Shown here: positions 1 through 8,096 of the stretch, piece after piece
Layout: each line of letters starts with the position of its first letter
Position numbering within the stretch: position 1 is the first letter of the stretch
Assembly (NCBI GenBank): GCA_949902595.1
Contig: CATLDC010000012.1
Location: forward strand, 1-55,045
Direction: 5' to 3'
Origin: an uncultured Candidatus Melainabacteria bacterium
Lineage (GTDB): Bacteria; Cyanobacteriota; Vampirovibrionia; Gastranaerophilales; Gastranaerophilaceae
Length of the DNA: 55,045 bases
Made by a program: the position numbers and the translations under genes
The notes under the pieces: generated by a model
Told to the model about the DNA's origin: nothing
Databases searched by the model: none
Seen by the model: the letters and a program-made list of their open reading frames with translations, nothing else

Positions 1-1
1 A

Positions 2-29
2 ATGTAACACAATAGGTATTGTGTTACAT
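2..29. promoter_or_regulatory. perfect inverted repeat upstream of the prepilin-like gene
   Basis: Two 12-base arms (2-13 and 18-29, core TGTAACACAAT) are perfectly complementary around a 4-base centre. No T-run follows on the plus strand, so it does not look like a plus-strand terminator. It lies about 27 bases before the start codon at 56 and could be an operator or a 5' UTR hairpin. The window edge hides what lies upstream, so a minus-strand terminator cannot be excluded. Confidence 0.5.
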
Positions 30-55
30 ACAGGGTAACAAAAGAGGAAGAGAAT

Positions 56-1537
56 ATGAAAAATAGAGCATTTACTTTGGCAGAACTGCTTATAGTCCTT
101 GGGATTACAGGAGTGGTAGCAGCTGTTTTGCTGCCGGCAGCTAATAACTTGCTGCCGGACAAGACAAAAATTGCCTACCTTAAGGTGCATGATGAACTAA
201 TCAATGACATCCATGGTCTGGCTTCCAACTCGACACTTTATCCGGTCTGTATCGAAAACGGCGAAAGCACCATCGGGTGCCAGGAACACCCGCTTCTGAA
301 TACCTCAAAACCATTGATTAAAAAATTCGAGGATTACGAAGGCGATAAAAAACTCTGTAAACTTCTTGCTTTCACGATGGGTGCGGAAGAAACCTGCAAA
401 GACGGTGACTACACTTATTCTGACTCAAACTTTACAAGCAACCTATCCTTCACCACAAAGAACGGCATGCAGTGGATTGTTGTTCCGCAAGCACGTACAA
501 TTGAAGAAGAAAAAGCAACTTTTCAGAGCGATATATATGTAGACGTTGACCCTTCAAAAAAATCAAAGAACTGCATGTACGATTCTGTGAAATGCAAAAC
601 CCCGGATAGGTTCAAGTTCATGATTGCAGCAGACGGAACTGTTATTCCGGCTGACCCGATGGGACACATGTATGTAAACACCAGAAAATCGTTTATGAAA
701 AACAAAACCGCTTCAACAGAGGGCGAAGTCGCAGCAGTGCTTACAGAAAGCCTGAGAGAATTTTCTTTCAAACCTTGCGTTGAGAAATTTGTACCAACCT
801 GTGAAGAAGGCTATGTGCTTGAAGGCTCAACCTGTGTTTCTGCTACTCCGCAAAAACCGGCTCCTCCTATGACGCCAACCTGTCCGGAAGGTACGGTTTT
901 AGAAGGTGATTCCTGCGTAACACCGATAACGCCGCCGACGCCTGTGGATGTGTGCTCAAACCGGCCGGCAAACAACACTCTTGCTAACAAAGCAACCTAT
1001 TGGGGCGGATGGGCTTCTTCACATTTAGAAGTTTATAACACATCCTGGAACGGAAATCAGGTTTCTTATCACTCATTCGCAAACCTGTACAGTCAGGATG
1101 CAATAGTTCGGTTAGATATTTCAGAAGAGAAAAAAGACAGGAGCGAATGGGGCAGAGGACGTTCAACAATCGTTGTTCAAAGACTTACGCACCTTGGAGA
1201 CGGTATCGTAAGCGCCCTGGCTGCAACTTCTGACTTAGACAGAGGTATCTTGAACAGTGCAATGCATACTGTTAAACAAAGCTATGCGGACAAAGGGCCT
1301 GTTGTTTACTGGGAAGACCACGGTAGCATTAATAACAACACTATAAACTATATGAACAGAACAAAACTTACTATACTAGAAAAAATCGCCAAAAAACAAC
1401 CTGGAGCTGTTATAACAAGACATACTATTGTTGCAGGCTACGACGATGACGGAAATACAGAAGCTGTATATATGGTAAGGTTCCGAGACTTTGTGGACGA
1501 TATTCTTGCTAATTACTGGAGCAGAAAATGCGGTTAA
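56..1537 (+). CDS. prepilin-type N-terminal methylation domain protein with cysteine repeats
   Basis: The N-terminus is a type IV prepilin/pseudopilin signal: a short basic leader (MKNRA), then FTLAELLIVLGITG and a hydrophobic helix to about residue 28. Prepilin peptidase would cleave between A5 and F6. The -1 residue is Ala rather than the usual Gly, and E9 is the conserved +5 Glu-like position. The rest (493 aa) would be an exported domain. It contains two repeats with paired cysteines (C249/C260 and C276/C287, pattern C-x-E-G-x-V-L-E-G-x-x-C) separated by a Pro-rich linker, then a C-terminal domain of about 190 residues that I do not recognise. A Shine-Dalgarno (AGAGGAAG) precedes the ATG. 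It is monocistronic, ending at a strong terminator. The role (pilus, secretion pseudopilin or surface protein) is inferred from the N-terminus only. Confidence 0.85.
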   Translation: MKNRAFTLAELLIVLGITGVVAAVLLPAANNLLPDKTKIAYLKVHDELINDIHGLASNSTLYPVCIENGESTIGCQEHPLLNTSKPLIKKFEDYEGDKKLCKLLAFTMGAEETCKDGDYTYSDSNFTSNLSFTTKNGMQWIVVPQARTIEEEKATFQSDIYVDVDPSKKSKNCMYDSVKCKTPDRFKFMIAADGTVIPADPMGHMYVNTRKSFMKNKTASTEGEVAAVLTESLREFSFKPCVEKFVPTCEEGYVLEGSTCVSATPQKPAPPMTPTCPEGTVLEGDSCVTPITPPTPVDVCSNRPANNTLANKATYWGGWASSHLEVYNTSWNGNQVSYHSFANLYSQDAIVRLDISEEKKDRSEWGRGRSTIVVQRLTHLGDGIVSALAATSDLDRGILNSAMHTVKQSYADKGPVVYWEDHGSINNNTINYMNRTKLTILEKIAKKQPGAVITRHTIVAGYDDDGNTEAVYMVRFRDFVDDILANYWSRKCG

Positions 1538-1544
1538 GGATATA

Positions 1545-1583
1545 ATAAAAAGGGCGCCGATTTTCAATCGGCGCCCTTTTTTA
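1545..1583. terminator. bidirectional rho-independent terminator
   Basis: An 11-bp perfect stem (1552-1562 with 1566-1576, GGGCGCCGATT) has a 3-base loop, flanked by an A-run on the left and a T-run on the right. It can end both the prepilin-like gene (plus) and the proB operon (minus). Confidence 0.9.
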
Positions 1584-1584
1584 T

Positions 1585-2730
1585 TTAAATCAAATCAGTA
1601 ATATTATCCCGCGTAACCACCGCGTCATAATTCTTGTACCCCAGAATTATCTCAATGTTGTTAGAGTGCGCACCAACAATTTTTCTGCACTCCTCAGAAT
1701 TGTAATTCACCATCCCGCGCGCAAACTCAACATTGTTCTCGTCATATATTGCAACAACCTCGCCCTGCTTGAAGTCGTTCAACACATTGATTATCCCAAT
1801 CGGAAGCAGGCTGGAGCACTGCTCAAGAATCGCTTTTTTAGCACCCTCATTTACTACAAGCCCGCCAACAATGTTCGTTGCATAACCAATCCAGCGCTTT
1901 TTGTCAGGCAGATTCTCACTTGTCGGAAGAAACATTGTCCCAATGTCTTCCTTGTCGAAAATCTTGCTTATTACGTAAGGTATTTTCCCGTTTGCAATAA
2001 GCACTTTCCCGCCAAAGCGCGTAACAAGCTTTGCTGCCTCAAGCTTGGTGCGCATCCCGCCGCGCCCGCCTTCTGACGCGTCTGTGCCGAGCGCAAGGAT
2101 TTCATTTGTTACACAGTCAACTTCTTTTATTAACTCTGCGTCCGGATTTTCTTTCGGATTCGATGTGTAAAGCCCGTTGATGTCTGACAAAAGTATGAGC
2201 AAATCAGCGTCAAGCTCACTTGCAACAAGCGCTGAAAGCTTGTCGTTATCAGAAAAACAAACCTTTGTGCCTGCAAGAAGCGGGTTCATCTGGATTGTTG
2301 ATACCGTGTCGTTCTGGTTAATGATTGGAACAACGCCGAACTCAAGAATCTTGTTCAAAGTTGTTCTAAGGCTCAAATACTTGTATCTTAGAGAAAAATC
2401 GTCTTCTGTCAAAAGAATCTGGGCTACAGGAACGTCGTAGATTCCGAACCCGTTTTCGTAAAACGACATCAGACGGCTCTGCCCGATTGCAGCACAGGCT
2501 TGTTTCACACCGTCTTCTGCTGTTGAATCAAGGTTCAGCTTTTTTTTGCCAAGCCCGACTGCGCCGCTTGTTACAAGTATGACTTCTTTTCCGCTTTTAA
2601 CAAGCTTTGACATGTCTTCGATAAACGAATAGATACGCGAGATTGCGACTTCGCCGTCAGCGTTTCTCAGAACGTTTGTTCCGAGCTTGATTACGATTCT
2701 TTTTGCGTCAATAAATTCTTCTCTAAGCAT
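1585..2730 (-). CDS. proB: glutamate 5-kinase (proline biosynthesis)
   Basis: This enzyme phosphorylates L-glutamate with ATP to gamma-glutamyl phosphate, the first step of proline synthesis, in the cytosol. The amino-acid-kinase fold is clear: IKLGTNV (14-20), VTSGAV (53-58), NQNDTV (138-143), FSDND (159-163), SDINGLYT (about 182-189) and GGMRTKLEAA (224-233). A C-terminal PUA-like domain covers roughly residues 280-365, so this is the full-length (381 aa) ProB-PUA form. It is the last gene of a six-gene minus-strand run, one base after thrC. No proA or proC is nearby. Proline feedback is expected from the family but cannot be read from sequence. Confidence 0.97.
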   Translation of the reverse strand: MLREEFIDAKRIVIKLGTNVLRNADGEVAISRIYSFIEDMSKLVKSGKEVILVTSGAVGLGKKKLNLDSTAEDGVKQACAAIGQSRLMSFYENGFGIYDVPVAQILLTEDDFSLRYKYLSLRTTLNKILEFGVVPIINQNDTVSTIQMNPLLAGTKVCFSDNDKLSALVASELDADLLILLSDINGLYTSNPKENPDAELIKEVDCVTNEILALGTDASEGGRGGMRTKLEAAKLVTRFGGKVLIANGKIPYVISKIFDKEDIGTMFLPTSENLPDKKRWIGYATNIVGGLVVNEGAKKAILEQCSSLLPIGIINVLNDFKQGEVVAIYDENNVEFARGMVNYNSEECRKIVGAHSNNIEIILGYKNYDAVVTRDNITDLI

Positions 2731-2731
2731 T

Positions 2732-3790
2732 TTACATTCCCATTGCTTTCAAAACATCTTTGATTTCTGATGATGTCTTCTTAACATCAGAATTTGAATA
2801 CTTGATTGCATTGTCAGGATCCTTCAACCCGTTTCCGGTCAGAATGCAGACAATGTCTGTGCCTTGTTCAACAAGACCTTGTGAATGCGCCTGAATAAGC
2901 CCTGCAACAGAGGCTGCACTTGCTGGCTCACACAGAATCCCCTCACTTGAAGCGAGCATTTTATAAGCCTCAACAATTTTTTCATCAGAAACACATCCGA
3001 TTTTGCCGTTGCTTTCATCACGCGCTGCTTCTGCCTGCTTCCAGCTTGCAGGGTTCCCGATACGGATAGCGGTTGCAAGTGTTTCAGGCTTGAGGATTCT
3101 TTCCCCGCGAACGATTGCAGCAGAGCCTTCTGCTTCAAATCCCATCATTTTCGGCAGATTCTTGATTGTGCCTGCTGCGTGGTATTCCTTATAGCCTTTC
3201 CAGTAAGCAGTTATGTTGCCTGCGTTTCCGACGGGAATAAAGTGGTATTCAGGAGCTTTTCCTAATGCGTCACAGATTTCGAACGCGCCTGTTTTTTGGC
3301 CCTCGATTCTGAACGGGTTAACAGAGTTTACTAAAGTTATCGGATGTGTTGCAGAGATTTCGCGCACACAGTCAAGCGCCTGGTCGAAATTTCCTTGAAT
3401 TGCGATGATTTCAGCACCGTACATCATTGCCTGTGAGAGTTTTCCTAGCGCAATGTAGCCGTCCGGAATAAGCACAAAGGTTTTGATACCAGCTTTTGCG
3501 CCATACGCAGCTGCAGAAGCTGATGTGTTTCCGGTTGAAGCGCAGATAATCGCGTTTGCGCCGGCTTCTTTAGCTTTGGTAACAGCCATTGTCATACCGC
3601 GGTCTTTAAAACTTCCTGTAGGGTTGCAGCCTTCGAATTTCAAGTAAATGTTGGCTTCCAGCCCGATTTTTTTTGCAAGGTTATCAGCCTTAATCAAAGG
3701 CGTGTTACCTTCATTGAGTGTCACAACCGGTGTAGAATCAGTCACCGGTAAGTATTTTCTGTATTTGTTAATAAGACCTTGATAGTACAT
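2732..3790 (-). CDS. thrC: threonine synthase
   Basis: This PLP enzyme converts O-phospho-L-homoserine to threonine. The 352-aa length and the motif [13 protein letters not shown], with the PLP lysine at K62, fit the short (about 350 aa) class of bacterial and cyanobacterial threonine synthases. A phosphate-binding glycine stretch ([11 protein letters not shown]) and the C-terminal LTGNGLKDP are also family-typical. The gene sits 13 bases after the second chromate-type transporter and 1 base before proB, so it is probably cotranscribed with both. The other threonine genes (thrA, thrB) are not in the window. Confidence 0.96.
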   Translation of the reverse strand: MYYQGLINKYRKYLPVTDSTPVVTLNEGNTPLIKADNLAKKIGLEANIYLKFEGCNPTGSFKDRGMTMAVTKAKEAGANAIICASTGNTSASAAAYGAKAGIKTFVLIPDGYIALGKLSQAMMYGAEIIAIQGNFDQALDCVREISATHPITLVNSVNPFRIEGQKTGAFEICDALGKAPEYHFIPVGNAGNITAYWKGYKEYHAAGTIKNLPKMMGFEAEGSAAIVRGERILKPETLATAIRIGNPASWKQAEAARDESNGKIGCVSDEKIVEAYKMLASSEGILCEPASAASVAGLIQAHSQGLVEQGTDIVCILTGNGLKDPDNAIKYSNSDVKKTSSEIKDVLKAMGM

Positions 3791-3803
3791 AATTTTCCTC
3801 CAC

Positions 3804-4346
3804 TTATTGTAATATTATAGCATAGTTGAAATAATTAACCAGAACCCCGATGATTGCTGCAATTATAATATAAAACAGAGGGTCTTTTTTTGACTTCCAG
3901 CTTATCAAAAGCAGAATCCCCAGTAGAACCATCGCCTTGACATCCCCGATTTCCGGCTTCAAAAGCCCGATTGCAACAGAGGTCAAAAGTGCGCAGCTTA
4001 TTGGTTTCAGAGTCTCAATCGCTGATTTTACGTAAAAATTGTCGCTGAATTTTCTCAAAAGTTTGGATACAATTATCACAAGGAAAAACGAAGGAAGCAT
4101 TTCTGCTGTAGTTGCAAGCGCAGCCCCAAGAATCCCCGCGCTTTTCAGCCCCGCATAAGTTGCAACATTTATGCCCACAGGTCCCGGTGTAATCGAAGCC
4201 ACTGCAACCATTTGGGTCAACTCATCAAGAGAATACCATCTGTAAACCTCTGAAATATGGTACAGAAACGGGATTGTAGCGTAGCCGCCTCCGAATGAAA
4301 ACAGTCCGATTTTAAAAAATTCTAAGAACAAATGGAGGTAAATCAT
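3804..4346 (-). CDS. chromate transporter family protein, second half-size subunit
   Basis: This is a 180-aa membrane protein of the CHR family. The N-terminal signature [15 protein letters not shown] and the [14 protein letters not shown] segment are typical. Several hydrophobic helices follow. Bacterial CHR proteins occur as a single about 400-aa protein or as paired half-size genes; here it is the paired form, with a 4-base ATGA overlap to the upstream partner. The transported ion is unknown: chromate is the family name, and sulfate or another oxyanion is possible. Its place between bioB and thrC is unusual and may only reflect operon packing. Confidence 0.9.
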   Translation of the reverse strand: MIYLHLFLEFFKIGLFSFGGGYATIPFLYHISEVYRWYSLDELTQMVAVASITPGPVGINVATYAGLKSAGILGAALATTAEMLPSFFLVIIVSKLLRKFSDNFYVKSAIETLKPISCALLTSVAIGLLKPEIGDVKAMVLLGILLLISWKSKKDPLFYIIIAAIIGVLVNYFNYAIILQ

Positions 4347-4882
4347 TGTTTTGCCTCCCGTAATCTTTTATAAACTACGCCAAGAATTGAAAACATAAGT
4401 ATAGTCTGGATTGGCGAGAGTTTAAACACAAGAAGTGTCAAGAGCGTAAGTACAAAAATCGAATAGAAATAAGCATTTCTGGTTGATTTTTGCCACATTT
4501 CTCTTACAGTAAGTATGATTAGTGCAATAACCGCAACACCAACTCCCCAGAGTGCGCCCTGTACGTAGCTGTTATTAACCAGAGCTCCGATAATTGAGGC
4601 CAGAAGCACAATGCACCAGAACGGAACAAAGGTCACGCCAATCATTGCAGCAAGTGCGCCCCACTTACCTTTAAGTTTGTAGCCGATAAACATTGACATG
4701 TTTGCTGCAATAATCCCCGGAAGTGACTGTGAGAGTGCAAAATAGTCGATTATATCGTCATGTGAGACAAGGTTTCTCTTATCCACAAACTCGTTTGTCA
4801 TAATCGGCAGGATTACGTATCCGCCTCCGAGCAGAATTGCGCCTATTTTAACAAAGATTAAGAACAGCTTAAAGAGTGACAT
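4343..4882 (-). CDS. chromate transporter family protein, first half-size subunit
   Basis: This is a 179-aa CHR-family membrane protein with the signature GAILLGGGYVILPIM near the N-terminus and SLPGIIAANMSMFIGYK, the counterpart of the TPGPVG segment in the partner. It is divergent from the partner, as is usual for half-size pairs, which assemble as heteromers with opposite topology. The start overlaps the last 25 bases of bioB, suggesting translational coupling. The substrate is not predictable from sequence. Confidence 0.9.
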   Translation of the reverse strand: MSLFKLFLIFVKIGAILLGGGYVILPIMTNEFVDKRNLVSHDDIIDYFALSQSLPGIIAANMSMFIGYKLKGKWGALAAMIGVTFVPFWCIVLLASIIGALVNNSYVQGALWGVGVAVIALIILTVREMWQKSTRNAYFYSIFVLTLLTLLVFKLSPIQTILMFSILGVVYKRLREAKQ

Positions 4883-5790
4883 TTTTTTAGTTTACGTCCT
4901 ATCTTATTGATTAATTTTTTGTCCTCATCAGGTGTAAATCCTGTTGTAGTCAGGTAATTCCCCACAATCGTTGAATCTGCGCAGTATCTGAAAGCTTTTT
5001 CAATAGTCTCCCCGGAAAGTCTTGCTTTTTTGCCGCCTGCGATTCTTATCGAAGCGTTCGGGCATGCGATTTTGAATATTGCAAGGGTTCTCAAAATATT
5101 CTCTTCGTCGATTTTATCAATATAGCTCTCAAACGGAGTGTTCGGGATCGGAGTAAGGATATTTACAGGAATGCTGTCCGGGTTGATTTCTGCAAGCTCC
5201 ATTGCCATTTCAACTCTCTGCTCCGCGGTTTCGCCCATCCCGATAATCACGCCGCAGCAAAGCTCGATTCCGTATTTTTGCACAAGCTTTGTTGTGTTGA
5301 TTCTGTCTTCATAAGTGTGTGTGGTGCAGATTTGCGGGTGGTAAGATTTGCATGTGTTAATGTTGTGGTGGAATCTCACAAGCCCTGCTTCTGCAAGTCT
5401 TTTTGCCTGCTCGTCGTTAAGGATTCCAATGCTTGCGCAGCTTTTGATTCCTTCTTTGTTCAAAGCCTTAATCATATCGAGCATTGTGTCAAAGTCGCTC
5501 TCATCAGGGGTTTTGCCTGATGTAACAATTGCAACTCTGTCAGCGCCGTTTTTGACGCTGTCTTTTGCTGCATTCACAACGGTTTCAACATCCATAAGCG
5601 GGTATGATTCGATTTCTGTGTTGTAGTGCGAGCTCTGTGCGCAGTAGCGGCAGTTCTGGGAGCATTTGCCGTTGCGCGCGTTTATGATTGAGCAAAATTC
5701 AACCTCGTCTTTGAGGTATTTTTTTGACTCGTTTAAAAGTTCATTTAAGTCTGAATTATATAGGTCCAGTAATTCTTGTTTTGTTAGCAT
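4858..5790 (-). CDS. bioB: biotin synthase
   Basis: This radical-SAM enzyme inserts sulfur into dethiobiotin. The SAM-cluster motif is C43-x3-C47-x2-C50 (GKCSQNCRYCAQ) when the start is taken at 5790. I chose this ATG because AGGAGG lies just upstream (5791-5800); an ATG-less extension to 5823 is open but has no ribosome site. The CGVIIGMGET and TPIPNTPFE segments are typical of BioB, and 310 aa is the expected length. No other biotin genes are in the window. The upstream SDR (19-base gap) is cotranscribed and could serve fatty-acid or pimelate supply, which is only an inference. Confidence 0.96.
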   Translation of the reverse strand: MLTKQELLDLYNSDLNELLNESKKYLKDEVEFCSIINARNGKCSQNCRYCAQSSHYNTEIESYPLMDVETVVNAAKDSVKNGADRVAIVTSGKTPDESDFDTMLDMIKALNKEGIKSCASIGILNDEQAKRLAEAGLVRFHHNINTCKSYHPQICTTHTYEDRINTTKLVQKYGIELCCGVIIGMGETAEQRVEMAMELAEINPDSIPVNILTPIPNTPFESYIDKIDEENILRTLAIFKIACPNASIRIAGGKKARLSGETIEKAFRYCADSTIVGNYLTTTGFTPDEDKKLINKIGRKLKKCHSLSCS

Positions 5791-5809
5791 TTTTCCTCCT
5801 CTTGCGGGT

Positions 5810-6505
5810 TTAATAACCCACACTCAATCCGGCGCAAAGGTTTATTGACTGACCTGTCACCCCTTTTGCCTCCGGTGAGATTAAGTATTTTACCATTGCA
5901 GCAACCTCTTCTGGTGCTACAAACCTTTTTTGCGGAATACATTCCACAATTTCTGATTTCGAAAACTCACCCTCTTCAGCAGAAGCGTTCCCTAAATCAG
6001 TGTCAACCCAGCCCGGATTGACAGTATTAACAGTAATTCCAAACTCTGCAAGCTCCAAGCCCAGAGCTTTTGAAGCTCCGATTAGCCCTGATTTTGTTGC
6101 AGAATAAAGACTTGCGCAGGCCTCGCCCATCACCCCGCTGATTGAGCCGATATTGATTATCCGGCCGAAATTTTGGGACTTCATATGAGGCACAGCCTTT
6201 GATATCAGGTATAACGGCGCCTCCAGATTCACACGCGTAATATGCTCAATCTGGTTATAATTCACCCCCTCAATCGGTGAATAAATATACTCACCAGCGT
6301 TGTTTATCAGAACATCTATTTTATTTGATTCAATGTAAGAGCCAAGTTTTTCAAGCCCTTCAAAAGTCGAAAGATCAGAAATACAATAGTTTTGGTAGCA
6401 TTTTAGGAGTTCCTCATTTCTTCCGGCAGCAAAAATATTGCCGTCCAAATTTGACGCGATAGCTTTCCCGATTCCTCTTGTTGCTCCTGTTACAAGTATG
6501 TTCAT
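5810..6505 (-). CDS. short-chain dehydrogenase/reductase, FabG-like
   Basis: This is a 231-aa classical SDR. It has a Rossmann dinucleotide motif TGATRGIG (6-13), NNAG (68-71), a catalytic serine in INIGSISG (about 121-123) and YSATK (Y134, K138), followed by NPGWVDTDLG. The C-terminus GVTGQSINLCAG matches 3-oxoacyl-ACP reductase-like members, but substrates vary widely in this family. It is the first gene of the minus-strand operon SDR-bioB-CHR-CHR-thrC-proB. The -10-like TTAAAAT lies just upstream, between the preceding terminator and the ATG. Confidence 0.9.
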   Translation of the reverse strand: MNILVTGATRGIGKAIASNLDGNIFAAGRNEELLKCYQNYCISDLSTFEGLEKLGSYIESNKIDVLINNAGEYIYSPIEGVNYNQIEHITRVNLEAPLYLISKAVPHMKSQNFGRIINIGSISGVMGEACASLYSATKSGLIGASKALGLELAEFGITVNTVNPGWVDTDLGNASAEEGEFSKSEIVECIPQKRFVAPEEVAAMVKYLISPEAKGVTGQSINLCAGLSVGY

Positions 6506-6520
6506 AAGTTAATTTTAACA

Positions 6521-6558
6521 TAAAAACGAAGCCTGACTGAATCAAGATTCAATCAGGC
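6521..6558 (-). terminator. rho-independent terminator
   Basis: A 12-bp stem (6531-6542 with 6547-6558, GCCTGA...TCAGGC) has one T-G wobble on the minus strand, and is followed there by TTCGTTTTTA. It ends the gene at 6593-7063 and separates it from the SDR operon. Confidence 0.75.
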
Positions 6559-6592
6559 ATTACTTAAAAGACAATTCCTCGATCTGCTAGCA

Positions 6593-7063
6593 TCACATGA
6601 ATTGTGATTGATATACATAGAAAGGAATTGCAGCTTGGTATCCGGCAGGCTTGTTTGATAGCCCAAATACCTGCGAAGCCTCGCTTTTCAGCCCTGCAAA
6701 ATAGGTCATTGCCTGTCCGTCAATCGCACTCTGGCTTAATAATTGAATTGCGTTATTAAAGGCTGCATAGTCCTTGTCGTAATCGCCCGTTGCCTGAATC
6801 CCGATTTGCGCGCATAACCTTGCCCATGGAACATTCTGTTTGGCATTTTGCTGGTTATCAATTTGGTTTTGTACCTGTGTAGAGTACTCTTCATACATCG
6901 CCGTGTTCAACTTCTTTAGGTCATTGGTTGAACCGGTTGGCGTTACGTCAAACTCGTCAAACAGCTCTTTTAATTTGGTAGAGTTTGCCGGTACTCTCCC
7001 GAGGTAAGAGTAGATATTTGCGCTTGTGTATGAGTATACTCCGTTGACTGTGAAATTCGACAT
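6593..7063 (-). CDS. hypothetical protein, 156 aa
   Basis: I do not recognise this family. The start at 7063 is chosen because AAGAGG lies 9 bases upstream; a GTG three codons earlier is less likely. The protein is soluble in appearance, begins MSNFTVNGVYSYTS and is rich in Asn, Gln, Ala and Tyr. Residues 45-75 are strongly helical with many Gln and Asn. No signal peptide or membrane segment is visible. It is a single gene with its own terminator. Confidence 0.7.
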   Translation of the reverse strand: MSNFTVNGVYSYTSANIYSYLGRVPANSTKLKELFDEFDVTPTGSTNDLKKLNTAMYEEYSTQVQNQIDNQQNAKQNVPWARLCAQIGIQATGDYDKDYAAFNNAIQLLSQSAIDGQAMTYFAGLKSEASQVFGLSNKPAGYQAAIPFYVYQSQFM

Positions 7064-7392
7064 GATACACACCTCTTATATGATATATAATATATATCGG
7101 CACTTTTTCTGAAAACTTTAATAAATTTGAGGTAATATTTACAAAAGTTTACATTTAATTTTGAAATGCAGCAGCGACGCTGGTTTTAGAGACTGCATTC
7201 TACTGTCATACATTTACCCTATATTAAGAAATGTAACAAACCTGGCTTTGCTTGAAATTTGAGTTTTTAGATATACTTTATATATATGTAAGTCAAATCC
7301 AAGAGAGTTCAAAAAAACAACAAATCGTTTGATACTTTATGTCAGACGGCTTGAGTAAAAACGTCCAAAATTAAGTAAAGTGAGGTTTTCCT
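7064..7392. other. intergenic region with nested hairpin and promoter-like elements
   Basis: Between two divergent small genes there is a nested inverted repeat: outer arms AATGCAG (7165-7171) with CTGCATT (7193-7199), inner arms CAGCG (7172-7176) with CGCTG (7178-7182). A promoter-like pair (TTGAGT at 7259 and TATATG at 7281, 16-base spacer) points to the 57-aa ORF downstream. Nothing else coding is visible. Confidence 0.35.
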
Positions 7393-7566
7393 ATGGCATT
7401 ACTACAATCTTATAACATCAACGCTATGGCAACACAGATTTCCAGAGAGTTTTATGTCAACGAAAACCCTGCTGAGGACAAATCTTACATCCTTATGGAT
7501 GAGATGCGACTTTTCGCGATGGATATGAAATCCAGAGTTACTTTTATTTCGCGGGTCAAATCGTAA
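7393..7566 (+). CDS. small hypothetical protein, 57 aa
   Basis: An ATG-initiated ORF of 57 codons follows a GAGG ribosome-site-like sequence (7382-7385). It is isolated, with promoter-like sequence upstream and a good terminator at 7641-7670. The product is mildly basic at its C-terminus, has mixed charge (e.g. NENPAEDKSY), contains four internal Met in the second half, and has no signal peptide or membrane segment. I do not recognise it. Support is positional and by ribosome site only. Confidence 0.5.
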   Translation: MALLQSYNINAMATQISREFYVNENPAEDKSYILMDEMRLFAMDMKSRVTFISRVKS

Positions 7567-7640
7567 ACAAGTTTTATTTTTAATACCAATCTTAATCTTA
7601 CTTTACCTATTTAATTCCCCAATCTACTATTCTAATAGCG

Positions 7641-7670
7641 CCTGATTTTTTAAAAGTCAGGTCTTTTTTT
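7641..7670 (+). terminator. rho-independent terminator
   Basis: A stem CCTGATTTT (7641-7649) pairs with AAAGTCAGG (7653-7661) with one wobble and a 3-base loop, followed by TCTTTTTTT. It ends the 57-aa ORF transcript. Confidence 0.8.
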
Positions 7671-7735
7671 ATACTCGATTGTGGGATGGAAAATCTGTTG
7701 AACAAGGGTTAAATCTAATTAGAAAGGAGAACGTT

Positions 7736-8041
7736 ATGTTTTATAATATTTTGAAGGCAAAAGATATTGTCAACCTTGATGGCGGAGATTTTGACAGAGA
7801 GATTTTGATGGAAAACAACGACAGCAGTTTTTCCATAATTGCGCTCAAAAAGCACGAAATCATAGACACTCACACTTCAATTTGTGATGCGGCTGTTTAT
7901 GTATTGGAAGGCGAAATTGAAATGCATTTTGATGCAGAAAAATTCACTGTAGAAAAAGGCGAGCTTCTTATGTTCAAGAGAGACAAAGAACACAAAGTTG
8001 TTGCGGCTAAGGATAGTAAATTCTTTTTGATTAAAATATAG
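7736..8041 (+). CDS. small single-domain cupin protein
   Basis: The 101-aa product is a minimal cupin barrel: first motif region HEIIDTHTSICDAAVYVLEGEIEM, second EKGELLMFKRDKEHKVVA. The start at 7736 follows AAAGGAGA by a few bases; the open frame upstream to 7679 lacks a ribosome site. Metal ligands of a typical cupin (two His and a Glu in motif 1) are partly present (H44, H48-like positions), so it may bind a metal or small ligand. The function could be sensing or isomerisation; none can be named. It is monocistronic with a strong terminator. Confidence 0.8.
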   Translation: MFYNILKAKDIVNLDGGDFDREILMENNDSSFSIIALKKHEIIDTHTSICDAAVYVLEGEIEMHFDAEKFTVEKGELLMFKRDKEHKVVAAKDSKFFLIKI

Positions 8042-8046
8042 CTACG

Positions 8047-8088
8047 AAAAACGGGGCGGAATTCTTTGAATTCCGCCCCGTTTTTTTA
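8047..8088. terminator. bidirectional rho-independent terminator
   Basis: A perfect 14-bp stem (8051-8064 with 8068-8081) has a TTT loop, preceded by AAAA and followed by seven T. It serves the cupin gene (plus) and the phosphofructokinase gene (minus). Confidence 0.92.
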
Positions 8089-8096
8089 TATAAAGT

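Noticed and set aside
523..1567. Several minus-strand ORFs over the prepilin-like gene
   Set aside because: They are shadows; the plus-strand frame has a signal, a ribosome site and a terminator.
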